DNA of 64,000 nucleotides from Sesamum alatum (taxonomy: Eukaryota; Streptophyta; Magnoliopsida; Lamiales; Pedaliaceae). Both the position numbers and the translations under genes were made by a program. The notes under the pieces were generated by a model that searched no databases, had not been told where the DNA came from, and worked only from the letters and a program-made list of their open reading frames with translations. This document shows positions 12,084-23,700 of the stretch, one piece after another (the first letter of the stretch is position 1; every line of letters begins with the position of its first letter). The DNA lies in NCBI GenBank assembly GCA_034509735.1, contig JACGWO010000010.1:4216001-4280000 (forward strand), read 5' to 3'.

Positions 12084-13545
12084 ATGACCGCCCGTCCCAC
12101 AAGTGCGTCGGTGCCGTTTGGCGCCGAGGTCTCTTATTTCTTCACCCATATTTTGTATCGGTTCATCTTCAACATTATCATCATTATCTGCATTCATAAT
12201 GCAACCGACTTGATGATGTTCAGAACTAGACTCTCCATAATCACGATATGCACCAAATGCTGGAAATGGAATTGGTGAGATGTTATAATTCTGGTGCATA
12301 TGTTTGACTTGTGCCAAGCCAAGGTCAAGATCAACCTGTCCATAATAAGGTTGTTGGCTTGGCATGTATGAAGCTGAATCAAAACCAATCACTTTGTGGG
12401 CGTTGAGGCACGTAGCAATCTTCATATACATTTAGAGGTGTATGCACTGTGGATGGACCAGCTATATCTGCCCCAATAGTATCATCACCTCTAAGTGAAC
12501 TTGTAGACATTCTACTACTGCTTCTCCTTTGTCTGTGGGACGTAGACGGAGCATTATCATGTGGTGCTGCTTGTTGTTCGGGCTGATTATCCCTCGGAAA
12601 ATGAGAAAGCATTTCACGAAGTTCAGTCATTCCGATAATAAACCGCTGATGCATTTGCAAAGACTCTTCGAAATTGGTTGGTGGAGATTGAACACTTAGA
12701 TGAAGGGTCTCTGCATATTGTTCCTGCACCAATTTTAAAATAATGAATTTAAATCTAAGAGAAAAATGGGTGTAACATGAATCAAGTTTTATTGCACAAC
12801 ATACCACATGTTGTATTGTTGGTGCATGTCCAGGTTGATAGCCACTCTCCACACGTCTATCAGTAGATGATGAGACGAATCGACGCGTTATTCTACCGTA
12901 TCAATTCCAATATCCATTTTCTGTATCTCTTCCGTTGGAAATGAGTGGTCGGCGCACAATCGTTTCATCTCGTCTACCCCATCTACTAACGTATATCGCG
13001 TGATGAGTCTCCCAGTCTGTGCCCCCACGTGCTCTACGGGAAATGTTATGGAGGTTGAATTCCCGACTGTCTGTACCCTGTGGAATGTCTTGCCTCATTC
13101 CGAATTGACGAAGTACCCGTTCGGGATGATGCATTTCCACAATGGCATAAAATATTAGGACATATTGATGTCCACAACTGGGGGTTGAACTCATCTGAGT
13201 AGGCTAGAATGTTCTCCAAATTCATATCGTACGGCTGCCAAAGAAACTGAAATAAAAGCAAATATGTTAAATTAGTGGGTAATTAATATTCATAAATAAA
13301 TATGCATAAGGATGAGTCTTGTTTACCTGATCAGCCGTCATGCTATCTAGCATATCTCTAAATACCCGGACAGTCCACCGTACAGTGCGGGTGAAGTTGT
13401 GTTTTTTGTTCCACGTTGCACCGTACGGTGGTATTGGAAGGAGCCGATTATTTTGCAGGTCCATCTGGTGGTGATTTTTGCACTGGCCCGTCTTGGGGTG
13501 ATTTTTTTTGGAGTGCTTCAAATTACGGCGTATATGACTCAACAC
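12078..13545 (-). pseudogene. Plant mobile domain (aminotransferase-like PMD / MAIN-like) gene, truncated and frameshifted
   Basis: Read right to left the translation gives TVRVFRDMLDSMTADQ, a spliced join over an intron at about 13,255-13,327, FLWQPYDMNLENILAY, FNPQLWTSICPNI, then after a frameshift FYAIVEMHHPERVLRQFGM, DWETHHAIYVSRWGRR, and a second small intron near 12,726-12,805. A Ser/Gln-rich tail follows (SHRQRRSSSRMSTSSLRG). Another frameshift lies near 12,383. These are the middle and C-terminal parts of the PMD fold found in MAIN/MAIL proteins and in MULE and gypsy elements. The N-terminal half is absent. The frame ends at 12,078-12,080, at the inner edge of the left inverted repeat. 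Not functional as read. Confidence 0.85.
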
Positions 13546-15820
13546 CTGACGTGGTTGCTGTTACACAAGGCCTGAAAAAACATTGGAATTCAACCCCGGG
13601 CAACCCATTCACGGAGCAACGACGAGCCAGTGTTCGAAGAAGACCCTGAAGAGGATCATGAAGAAGATCCTCAAGCTGATAGTTTGGCCGATTTTTCAGA
13701 TCATATGTCTGAACCAGATGAAGCTGCATTTCCAATACCACCCGAGGATCCTGAGAACGAGGCTGACATAAATGACATGGCTGAAACATTTGCATCCCAC
13801 TCTCAAGGTATGTCACCAACCAATGAACCGTCTATGCCAAATAACACTAACGAGGAAATATTTTACCGTTCCATACCATTTTTTGATCGTACATTCCCGG
13901 AGATACCTGCTGACTCATTGATGTTCCGTCAAAGTATGCAAAATTTTATGATGCTAATGAAGGGAGACTTGATGTGGGAATGATTTTCAAAAATAAAGAT
14001 CATTTAATAGGAGCGGTGAAAGATCACTCGATACGACATGCACGGCGTGAGTATGTGGTACTTGAGAGTACCACAAAAAAATGGAAGGTCGTCTGTAAAC
14101 ATAGCACCCCAGGTACGTATCAATAATGTATAATCGTCTATCACAATTTTATTAGAAAGTGTATTCATCTTCTTCTTTTTTCCACGTTCCAGATGTATGG
14201 TGTAGATGGGAGCTACGTGGAATAATAAAACCGAGAAAGGGCCGTTGGGAAATAACAAAATATAAGGGGGACCACACATGTGTTATTAACGATATGTCCC
14301 TCGAACACAGCAATTTAGACAGAAGGTACATTGCTTCTTTATTATTAGGGCAGGTAAAATGCGACCCCTCATATGGAATCAAGCATGTCATACAAACTGT
14401 GAAGGACCACACAGGGTTCGACATAACATACCAAAAGGCATGGTACAGTTTGAAGATGGCCCGTGAAACCGTTTATGGCACATGGGAGAGTTCAGTTCGA
14501 AAGCTACCAAACTTCATGGGAGCTCTCCAAAAGTATAATGAAGGGACGATTGTTGAATGGGAACATAAATACTTTCAGCGGTCAAGCAATGCATACGTGA
14601 TAAAATACGTCTTCTGGCATTCAAACCGTGTATCGATGGGTTCCAATACTGCCGCAATGTCATCAGTGTCGATGGAACACATTTATACACGAAGTACAAG
14701 CACAAAATGTTGATTGCAGCTGCCATGGATGGGAATCAACAGGTACTTCCTCTTGCGTTTGCTATTGTCGATGAAGAATCCGAAGCATCTTGGACTTGGT
14801 TTCTTCAAATGTTGAGCAAACATATTATAAGAGGACGGTCTGGGATGTGTCTTATTTCTGACCGTAATGCGGGTCTCATCAGAGCAGTGAAAAAAATTCC
14901 AGATTTTGTGCCACCACAGGGAATGCACAGATATTGCTTGCGGCACGTATGTTCTAATTTCAACAGTCGTCACAAGAATGTCGAACTGAAGGACCTTTGT
15001 TGGAGAGCTGGTTCTGAATATCAAATCAGCAAGTTCAATCGAACAATGAACGAGATAAATAGAAGCGTTTGTGTACTTAGAGAATATTGAGAAGGAAAAA
15101 TGGACAGCTTCTCACGATGGCGGATGGCGGTGCGGAATTCTCACAACCAACATGTCAGAGTGCATCAATGGAGTTCTGAAAGGGGCTCGTCGATTGCCTG
15201 TGCCTGCAATAGTGGAAATAACATTTGCTCGTTCAGTCCACTATTTTCGTGAGAGGATGGCCAAAAGTGGTGTCATGTTAAGCAACAACCAACTATGGAC
15301 GGACTTTGCAAACAAATTATTCCAACGTTGGTTCGAAAAAAGTGTTGAACATGCTGTGACGAGATACAACCAGCACCAACAGTCTGCCTCCGTTGTGACA
15401 AAACGTCAGACTGGACATGGATTCAACACTCACGTCGTCAAAATTGCCACACGAGAATGTTCATGTGGCAAATGGAGTCAATTCGGCATCCCGTGCTCGC
15501 ATGCTCAAAAGGTATGCGCTGCATATAGAATTAGTGCCCCATCAATGGTGAAGGACTATTATGATATAATGGCTTATAGGAGAACATATTCTAAGTCTTT
15601 TCATCCTTTGATGGCGGAAGATTATTGGGATGTTCCACAATTTGAGTTGGTCCATGACACTACTTTACGTGGCATCATTCATCGTGGTAGAATCCAAACC
15701 ACACGTATTCCTAACGAGATGGATTGGCCACAAACGCGAGATAGACAACAATACCAACAAAGGGAGGGCCATTCAAGACAAACTGATGCGTCGGTGAGGG
15801 GTCGTAGAAGACAACAATAA
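13416..15820 (+). pseudogene. MULE transposase (mudrA-like), frameshifted
   Basis: Pieces in order: a variable acidic leader (EEDPEEDHEEDPQADSLADF), the MuDR N-terminal domain (MIFKNKDHLIGAVKDHSI, then REYVVLESTTKKWKVVC), an intron at about 14,113-14,192, DVWCRWELRGIIKPRKGRW, then the DDE core with VISVDGTHLYTKY and CLISDRNAGLIRAV holding the first two acidic residues. A C-terminal SWIM zinc finger follows (CSCGKWSQFGIPCSHAQKVC). At least four frame breaks are visible, near 13,620, 13,970, 14,620 and 15,065; the one at 14,620 looks like loss of one G from TGGGCATTC. The acidic leader may begin further upstream. The stop at 15,818-15,820 lies at the inner edge of the right inverted repeat. Confidence 0.9.
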
Positions 15821-15957
15821 TTTTAAGAATTGTAATTATTATAAATAATTTTTAAAACTTTATTCTTTGATTTAAATATAATTTTTTTACTGTAATTATA
15901 TTTTTGTGTTAATAAATATTTTTTGTGGTATATTTATTTTAACTTATATGCAGATTA

Positions 15958-15988
<31 letters not shown>

Positions 15989-16233
15989 TTAAAAAAATTG
16001 AATATACGCAAAAATAATAATAATAATAATAATAATAATTTAAAAAAAAAAGTAAAGTAGAAGTCGAACTTTGAGAGTTCGACTCAGAGTTCGACTTCAG
16101 AAATTAAAAAAAAAAAAATTTAGGTAAAAGTCGAACTCTCTGAGTTCGACTTTTACCAATTGTGTTATATATATTATAATATTTTTATTTTTGTTATTTT
16201 TTATTTTCTTAATATTAAATAAATAAATAAGCC
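15815..16233 (-). repeat. Right terminal inverted repeat of the MULE
   Basis: This is the reverse complement of the left end, about 100 bases longer owing to two (AAT)n runs (15,959-15,985 and 16,013-16,039) and an extra GTCGAACTC motif. Palindromic AAGTCGAACTCTCTGAGTT units lie at 16,061-16,155. It starts next to the transposase stop codon. Confidence 0.88.
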
Positions 16234-16563
16234 CAAGGTTGGCAATGGGATCCGAACTCAGTACAATTCCAATTGGAGCCACCACAAATGGGAGGGGTTC
16301 ATGTCTAAGAAAATGGGGACTCAGATGGATAGCGGATCCTAAAAATTAGGAACCTTATAGAGCCAGAGGTTGGTCTTAAGTTTATAAGAACCCATCCCGA
16401 TAGTATATTTAATATATATATATATATATATATATGTATAGGAACTCGAATCTATCGGATTGGATCCTTCCCAACGAATTTTGTAGCGATCAAGACAAAG
16501 CAAGTCACGGACTTGGTGGAATGAGTTCCAGGCCCATCTACACCGGTCTCGTTGCCAACCCTA
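16234..16563. mobile_element. Probable hAT-like MITE interrupted at its terminus by the MULE
   Basis: The left side AAGGTTGGCAATGGGATCCG and the right side (reverse complement AGGGTTGGCAACGAGACCGG) form inverted ends of the GGGTTGGCAA type typical of plant hAT MITEs. The left terminus overlaps the MULE target duplication, so the MULE seems to have landed in it. A (TA)n run is at 16,411-16,434. I could not find a clean 8-bp duplication for this element. Confidence 0.5.
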
Positions 16564-16985
16564 CTTTAAAATAATTACAAAATATTAGTTTGAATTTTTT
16601 AGCGTTTAAATAACAGGTAAATTACATCAAACTTTCTTGAGATTTGATACAATTATAAATGCCTCCTCACTGAGATAAAATAGTTTAAATAAGATTCTTA
16701 AAATTAGATGAATCAAAATCCACCCTAATGGTAGAACAAATTACAGAACCATAAGAAGCAAAAACTATACAGATAATCAGATTATGAATTTTAAAATTCT
16801 GAAAACCTTCAATTCAAGATTATAATCAGTAGTTTATAAACAGATCAGTTTCTGGATCAAATGAATCACCAGGCCATCCAAAAGCAATCAAGAGAAAAGT
16901 GATTGTGTATTGATGAAGATGATGAGTTTATTATGAAACACCCTGTCTCAGATTACCAGCATACAGTATGGATACATTCCATTAG

Positions 16986-17027
<42 letters not shown>

Positions 17028-17159
17028 ATGGGGATTGAAATCAGGGTGAAGTTCCTAATTACCTCTGCACATCTGTAAAAACAAAAAGGCACTCTTATGA
17101 CCACCCAAAGGAAAGAAACTCCATAGAGCAGCAATTTGTACACCGGTCGTCGTCGGGCA
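16564..17159. other. Intergenic and COAD 3' region with a (TC)n(TA)n microsatellite
   Basis: No gene is seen. A compound dinucleotide repeat, (TC)n followed by (TA)n, lies at 16,986-17,026, about 130 bases downstream of the COAD stop and probably in its 3' UTR. Confidence 0.65.
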
Positions 17160-19764
17160 TTAAGCCTGGCCATCGGGTGGGAGCTTCCTGAGCTTTTCTG
17201 CTTCAAGTCTTCTTAATGCAGTGGAACTGAGTTTCTCCTTGCCAGATTCTTCAGGGACCAAATCAACAACTTCAATCTGCACAAGTTCCAGAAGTTTGAG
17301 TTTATACAGGAATGACGACTTCAAAGTAGTTTGTCAAGATTCGTTAACTCAAAACCTTTAGTTGCGAAAGCCCTCTCTCAGCCCTCTTCCTATTAACAGA
17401 TAGTCCTCCAGGTAATGTTTCCTTACTGTTTCACAGGCAGCTTTTTTTGAGTTAGCTACAGCATAATATCTGAACGATAGTATTATAAATTTATCAAAAT
17501 ATTCAAACATACGAATATATTATTGACGTGTATAGTTTTTTCTCCTCTAGGTAAGCGCAAGTCAGGCCATCCACAGGTCGTCATGTATATTTTCATGGGC
17601 GTCCCTATAAGATGGTAATAATTCATTTTGTATATTCATTATCATAAGTACAGCCCATGATTGTTCACAAAAGTTTCTGCTACTTTGAACTTTTAATATA
17701 CCTACACAGTAACTTACATAGATTTTGTGAAATAAAATTGTCACCAAGTGTTGCCCCTTTTGTCAAACAGGAATATCTAATAATATGATTATAGGAAAAG
17801 CAACTTGTTTATTCACCAGTACTCCTAAATTTGTGCGAGTACATAACCTAAAGCATATTTGGAGGATGATCGCGAACAGATATGTCGTGTATAGAGCGCT
17901 TTGAAATGAATTTATAGATGATAGCATCACATTCTAACCCCCAAAAGAATGAATGTCGAGACAAAGAACTAGGGCCTCAATATGACAAAGAAAAGTGAAT
18001 GCCAACAGGATCCACATCCATATATGCAAATTATTACAGAAGTATAATTCTAAGAAAGAGTTTGAACCTGACAACAATAGCCTCCAATTTGTCGTCAACA
18101 ATTGATGGACCATAAGATCCACAATTGGTTCTACTTGCACAATCAGCTCCGGTTAACAGACTGAGAATAATTCCAGAGACAAAGTAAGAGTTTCTTCATG
18201 AAAATACAAGATGAAAATTCAGATGTTTGTAAATAATGAAATAATAGAGGTGCAAGTCCGATGGCCATTGAGTAGATCAACAAACCAGGCTCTGCTTATT
18301 GTCGCATATATAACAATTGTCGCTTCATAGAATACAAGGTTGATGCTTTCTCATCAAACTAGAATGGTATACTTCAAATCTCAAAAAGGTATAAGCACTC
18401 AGTATCCTCACTTACATATATCGTATCCTATGAACTTGCAATTTAAATTCAAGATAGATAAGAAGCCATGTCAATGAAAATATACCAAATACCTTAATGT
18501 AATCTTGAACATTTCTCATTCTTTGTTCAATTGGCTCTATCAGATTGGATACTGCAAAAGAGTGCAAACACATAATTTTCCAATTTGCTAGGTAATGAAA
18601 AAAGTGAAATCAGATCACAAGAATAGGATAGCATATAGGAACTGACATGTATAAGAAACGAGCATGGATCCAATTGGCACATGTTATATCACAGAGTCAA
18701 TAAAGAGAAGTCTTATGCATGGAACTCCAAGATGATCCATAGTCTTGGACTTGGAAGTACTAGGGCCCGCATAACCAATCAATATCTCTATGTTGAGTCT
18801 AGAGGATTACAGATATACGAACTTTCGACCAGTTCACTTAACCGATGAGTCACGACCATGCACTTTTAGTTAAATGCAGAATTTCATAAATATACTCATC
18901 TATTTCACAAAAGTTGGATGGATACAGAGCACTTGGACATTACCAGTACTAAATGTGACAAGCACTACATTTTGTCAAGACGAAACCACACTTCGGTTTA
19001 CGATTGTGGAACGTTAAACGATTTGCTTTCAAATACCCATTCAAACCAATATGACTAAAAAATCGGCGTCCTTTAAGAGGAGAAAGCCGGACACTCATTC
19101 AGCACCAACAAGTGAACAAGAACAATATACTTTCCCAGACATATACACAAAACACATCCTCACAACCAACCATATGCTCATCACAAAGTGTTCTTATATG
19201 GATATTAGATAACGCTTATGTAACTGGCCAATCAAGGCAATAATAGGACAACTATTTAAGTAATCAAGACCTGTTTTTTAATCAGCATTGGGCCATCGCA
19301 AACACCAACCAAAACTCGATCCCTCGCCAGCATAGCCGCAGCCTGCAAATTTAGAACAATCATCCAAAGCAAGGAGAAAGAAGAACGTTTCTGACACAGA
19401 GAGGAACAGGCGCCAATTAGGGTTCTCTTTTTTGAATTAAAACAATCATGGCATTTGTTCTTTTTTTTCTTAAGAAACTAATTTGAGGGCCAAGCGCAGC
19501 CTTTTGGGCGGGCCTGAGCGCCCCAGAAAAAGGCGCCGCCATGGCTGAGCCAGGCAAAAGCCCAGCACCATTACTCGAACGCTCTCGCCTTCTCTGCCAT
19601 GGCGCCTGTTACAACTATCAAACGCGGTGAGTATGAGCAGACCTTGAGGAATTGGCGATGGCCGTCGTGTAAGCGGTCGAAGGTGCCACCGAGAACCACC
19701 GCGCCATAGGAATTGGAGGCGATAAGCTTGAATTGGGACCTGAATTCTCACCCAAACCCGCCAT
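17160..19764 (-). pseudogene. COAD: Phosphopantetheine adenylyltransferase (COAD, CoA biosynthesis) with four one-base deletions
   Basis: Six exons on the minus strand are clear: 19,643-19,764; 19,271-19,342; 18,493-18,551; 18,068-18,160; 17,356-17,425; 17,160-17,276. They carry the nucleotidyltransferase blocks [83 protein letters not shown] and KLSSTALRRLEAEK. The enzyme joins ATP and 4'-phosphopantetheine to make dephospho-CoA. Lengths are 122, 72, 59, 93, 70 and 117: exon 1 and exon 3 are one base short and exon 4 two bases short of in-frame. The gaps sit at 19,711-19,716, 18,548-18,551, 18,153-18,156 and 18,112-18,118, each in a short homopolymer. With them counted the protein would be 178 residues, normal for COAD. 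No nonsense change and no lost splice site is seen, so either this is a very young pseudogene or the assembly has local indel errors. Confidence 0.85.
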
Positions 19765-20734
19765 TCTTTTGGACTGTTACAGAGGAAAGACCGAGTTTTG
19801 GTTGAATTGAATAAATGGAAGTTAGGCGGAGCTATATATGCCTAATCGCCCCACACAAACAGACAATTTGACGTTCGTTAAATGCAGAGGATTTGAATCG
19901 GGTAGATTTGTTTGCGAACAAATCGAATACTTTTCTAACAACGCAATCAAAGCACATTGCATCTGCACTACTGCGTTCTGCGCAAGGACCAATCCAGCGA
20001 GACTGTTCATCTAAACCCTTTTTCGTGATTCTTCTTATTTAATTTAATTTATCTTACTTTTTCTTTTCTAAAGTCGGATTTGCGCTGTTAATGGTCGGGA
20101 TCGAATTGGGTTTCGGTATTCGTGAAGATTTAACCAAGAATTCGTTTTGGTTTCTCTTTCTCAAGTGCTGCCCAAGAACTCGTTTTTGAGTATATGTGGA
20201 AATGTTTTCCACGAAATCCCTAATTCGATTATTCTCTCGAGTATTTGGTTTGTGAGATAGAATATTGAGCGATCGATTAAAGAATGTGTAACAAAATAAC
20301 GAGTTGCTAATGAAAATATTCAAGAGATTGAAAAGCTTTTGATTAAATACATCACACTATTGATGATAGTATTTTCAGAACGAAATAAACGAGTTCTTGA
20401 TGAAAAATCATCAAGCACACCCATCAATTCCAAACCACTCCCTAAAAGCAAACGATATAAAAATCAATAATAATGAAAACTACAGTGGTGCTAGAAGTGG
20501 TAAGAATAAGTCAGTGGAAAAAAAAAAATCAAAATGCTTCCTTGGATATAGTTCATGATCGGAGGATCATGATATCTACACTAATTGGAGGATTGTTATG
20601 AGGACCCAAATAAAAATAATGCAATGTAAAAATATTATTAAATAAATAAATAATTCAATGAATAAATATTTAGCTTATATGTTTGACATGCTTATATTGA
20701 GATTGATTTTAATAAATTTGTTTAATATTAGATC
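19765..20734. other. Intergenic upstream of COAD
   Basis: Holds the COAD promoter side and low-complexity AT-rich sequence. ORFs at 19,822-20,323 show no domain. Sequence from about 20,600 may be the eroded 5' part of the copia element that follows. Confidence 0.5.
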
Positions 20735-23700
20735 ATGGATTTTATAGATGACTTTACCAACATCAACAAAATGAGTGGAGGTTTATGCTTTGTGGATAGT
20801 ACAATAACGTGCACTATAGTTAAGAATAAAAAATATTTTAATAGTATAATATTTATCAAAATAAATTTTACCACCGTATCAAGTCTAATAGATTTGATCA
20901 AAGGTTCTGAAGGAGCCAATATAGTGCTACATATTAGCACTAGGCTTCATATAATGTATGTTTTATATTTATCTGACTTTGGAAAAAAAATTATTCAATT
21001 TTAAAGATATACTTCTCAATGGTTACCATATGGAAACCACTATTGAAGGCAATAAAGCATATCTACTCATTACTTCACATAGTTTGAGCAAGAAGTTCAT
21101 ATTAGAAAACTGCCCGTTTTCTCTTTGAAATTTAATATACGATCATGAAAATAATTAAAATTAACTTATTGGTGCACCAGAGTGTTCCAACTCTAAAATT
21201 TTTAAGCTCTGGCACGATCGCCTTAAGCATCTGGGATCGATAATGATGCATCGTATTATCAAAAAACTTGCATAATCATTCATTAAAGAATCAGAAGATT
21301 CTTTTACCAAATAAAATGCCATGTAATGCTTGCTCACAAGGTAAATTAATTATCAGACGATTATCTTCAAAAGCTATTATTGAGTCACCATATTTTCTTG
21401 AAAGAATTCAAGGTGATTACCATGTGTTCCATTAAGATATTTTATGATATTAATAGATGCATCTACTAAATGGTCTCATGTGTGTCTTTTGTCTAATCGT
21501 AATCTTGCATTTGCTAGACTATTTGCTCAAATAATTAGCTTAAAGACACAATTTCCAGATTACTCAACCCAAAAAGTTTGTTTGGACAATGTTAGTGAAT
21601 TCTCTTCAAAATCATTTGATGACTATTGCTTGTAAATGGGAATTGATGTTGAACATTCAGTGGCACATGTCAGAATGGTATAGCTGAACCTTTTATTAAA
21701 AGATTACAATGAATTGACATATCTTTACTTGTGAGATCAAAGTTACATGCATGTGTTTGGGGACATGCCATATTACATGTTGGATATTTAGTTAAAATTA
21801 GATCTACAACTTATCATAATATTCCCCATACAACTTGTATTTAGTCAACCACCAAATATTTTTCATCTTAAAACATTTGATTGCTCAGTTTATGTACCAA
21901 ATGCGCCTCCAAAACGTACAAAAATGGGTCCACAATGTAGGTAAGGTATCTATGTTGGACTTAACTCTCCATTCATTATTAAATATATTAAACCAATGAC
22001 ATGTGACCTCTTTACAACATGTTTCGAAGATCGTCAATTTGGTGAGTTTGTTTCCTACATTAGGGAGAGAAAAGTTTGTGCATAAGACACGGCAAGAAAT
22101 TACATGGCATACGATAAAATTATCTCATTTTGACCATTACACTAAAGAATGTGAACTTAAAGTTCAGAAGATCATTTATTTTCAAAATATAGTGAATCAA
22201 TTACCGAATTTTTTCACAGACAATAGAATTATTAAAGCTCCTGAAGAGCACACCCACAAAACATGTAATGAAATTATTGTCAAAATTTACTTCTGATAGT
22301 AATCCTCCTGAAGAGGAACTTTCTTCTCTTAAGAGAACTAGGTACTTGGAAATAATGAGATCGTAATGCATTATTCATAATCATGAGAAATATTGAACAG
22401 ATAAAATCGTTATCGATAACGTATTTGCATTCAAAATGACTTTTGATATCACCAATAGTGATAATGAAATTGAACCACAAATTTTTATGAACACCGGGGA
22501 AAAAATGATTGACTAATGTGGAAAGAAGCAATTCAAGTAGAGTTGGACTCGCTTGCAAAATGGAAAGTATTTGGACCTGTATTCCAAACACCTAAAGGCG
22601 TTATACCTATTGGATGTAAGTGGGTATTTGTTCGAAAAAGATATGAGAAAAATAAAATCATGAGATACAAAGCACGATTAGTTGCATAAGGTTTCTCACA
22701 GAAACTTGAAGTTGATTACGAGGAAACATATGCTCCCGTTATGGATACAATTATGTTTAGATTCTTGATCATTTTATGTGGTTGTGCAATGATTGAAAAT
22801 GTGGTTTATGGATGTAGTTACCGCATATTTGTACGGATCACTAGACAAAAATATTTATATGAAAGTCTCAGAAGCGTTCAAGATGTCGGGAGCATAAAAT
22901 AAAAATCCAAAAATATTTATTCTATTAAGTTACAAAAGTCTTTATATGGATTAAAGCAATCTGATCGCATGTGGTATAATCATCTGAGTGAATACCTCCC
23001 TAAAGAGGGATATAAAAACAATGAGATTTGCCTATTTTTATGGCTTAATTGCATTCACTGCCCCGTTTATTAGGGAGGTGGCAAAATAAGGACCCTATAA
23101 ATAGGGTTGGCAAATAGTGCCCCAAAATTAAATGTTTTTTTGGCAATTGTAGGACTCCGACCACCGAATTTTTAAAACTGGCCGGAATTTGATGACGTGG
23201 AGAGAAATTAGGGTTTTTTTTTAGGAAAAAGCTGACTGTGCATGTTCTTGAAGACAAAAAAAAAAAAATTTGTGGTTCAATTTCCAAAAAAAAAAAAATT
23301 AATTTCGGGGCACTAATTGCCACCCCTATATTTAGGGTCCTTATTTTGCCACCCCCCTTAATATACGGGGCAGTAAATGTAATTAAGCCTATTTTTATTT
23401 ATAAATCACCTACCGAATTTTCTATAGTTGCAGTATATATTGATAATTTAAATCTTATTGGGACTCCAATATAGTTCACTAAAACCGCAAGTGGTTTTAT
23501 ATAACAATTTGAAATGAAAGACTTTGGAAAAATCAATTTTTATCTTGGATTATTAATTAAACACATGTCACAAAGGTTTTTTTTTTACCAATCCACTTAT
23601 ACTTAGAAAGTCCTAAAGCACTTTCACATGGATTATGCTCACCCCTTAAGTACTCATATGATTGTTCGATCACTTGATGTGAAAAATGATCCATTTATTC

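Larger units (their letters stand above)
11768..16233. mobile_element. Mutator-like element (MULE), 4,466 bp, defective
   Basis: The two ends match as long inverted repeats starting GGCTTATTTATT. The element is flanked by a perfect 10-bp direct repeat, CAAGGTTGGC, at 11,758-11,767 and 16,234-16,243, in the 8-11 bp range made by MULEs. It carries a mudrA-type transposase on the plus strand and a plant mobile domain (PMD) gene on the minus strand, transcribed outward from the centre. Both genes are broken by frameshifts, and the sequences are head-to-head with overlapping 5' ends near 13,416-13,545, where the PMD N-terminal half and any intergenic promoter are missing. MULEs carrying PMD genes are known in plants. 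This copy looks like a deletion derivative of such an element. Confidence 0.93.

Noticed and set aside
13523..13819. Extension of the PMD gene to 13,819 on the minus strand
   Set aside because: The residues do not resemble the PMD N-terminus; this is the antisense of the transposase acidic leader.
15959..16039. CRISPR-like or minisatellite array
   Set aside because: These are simple (AAT)n runs within the MULE right end, with no spacers.
19470..19751. A 93-codon Arg/Trp-rich frame on the minus strand
   Set aside because: It is an out-of-frame reading of COAD exon 1 and its intron, starting with GTG.
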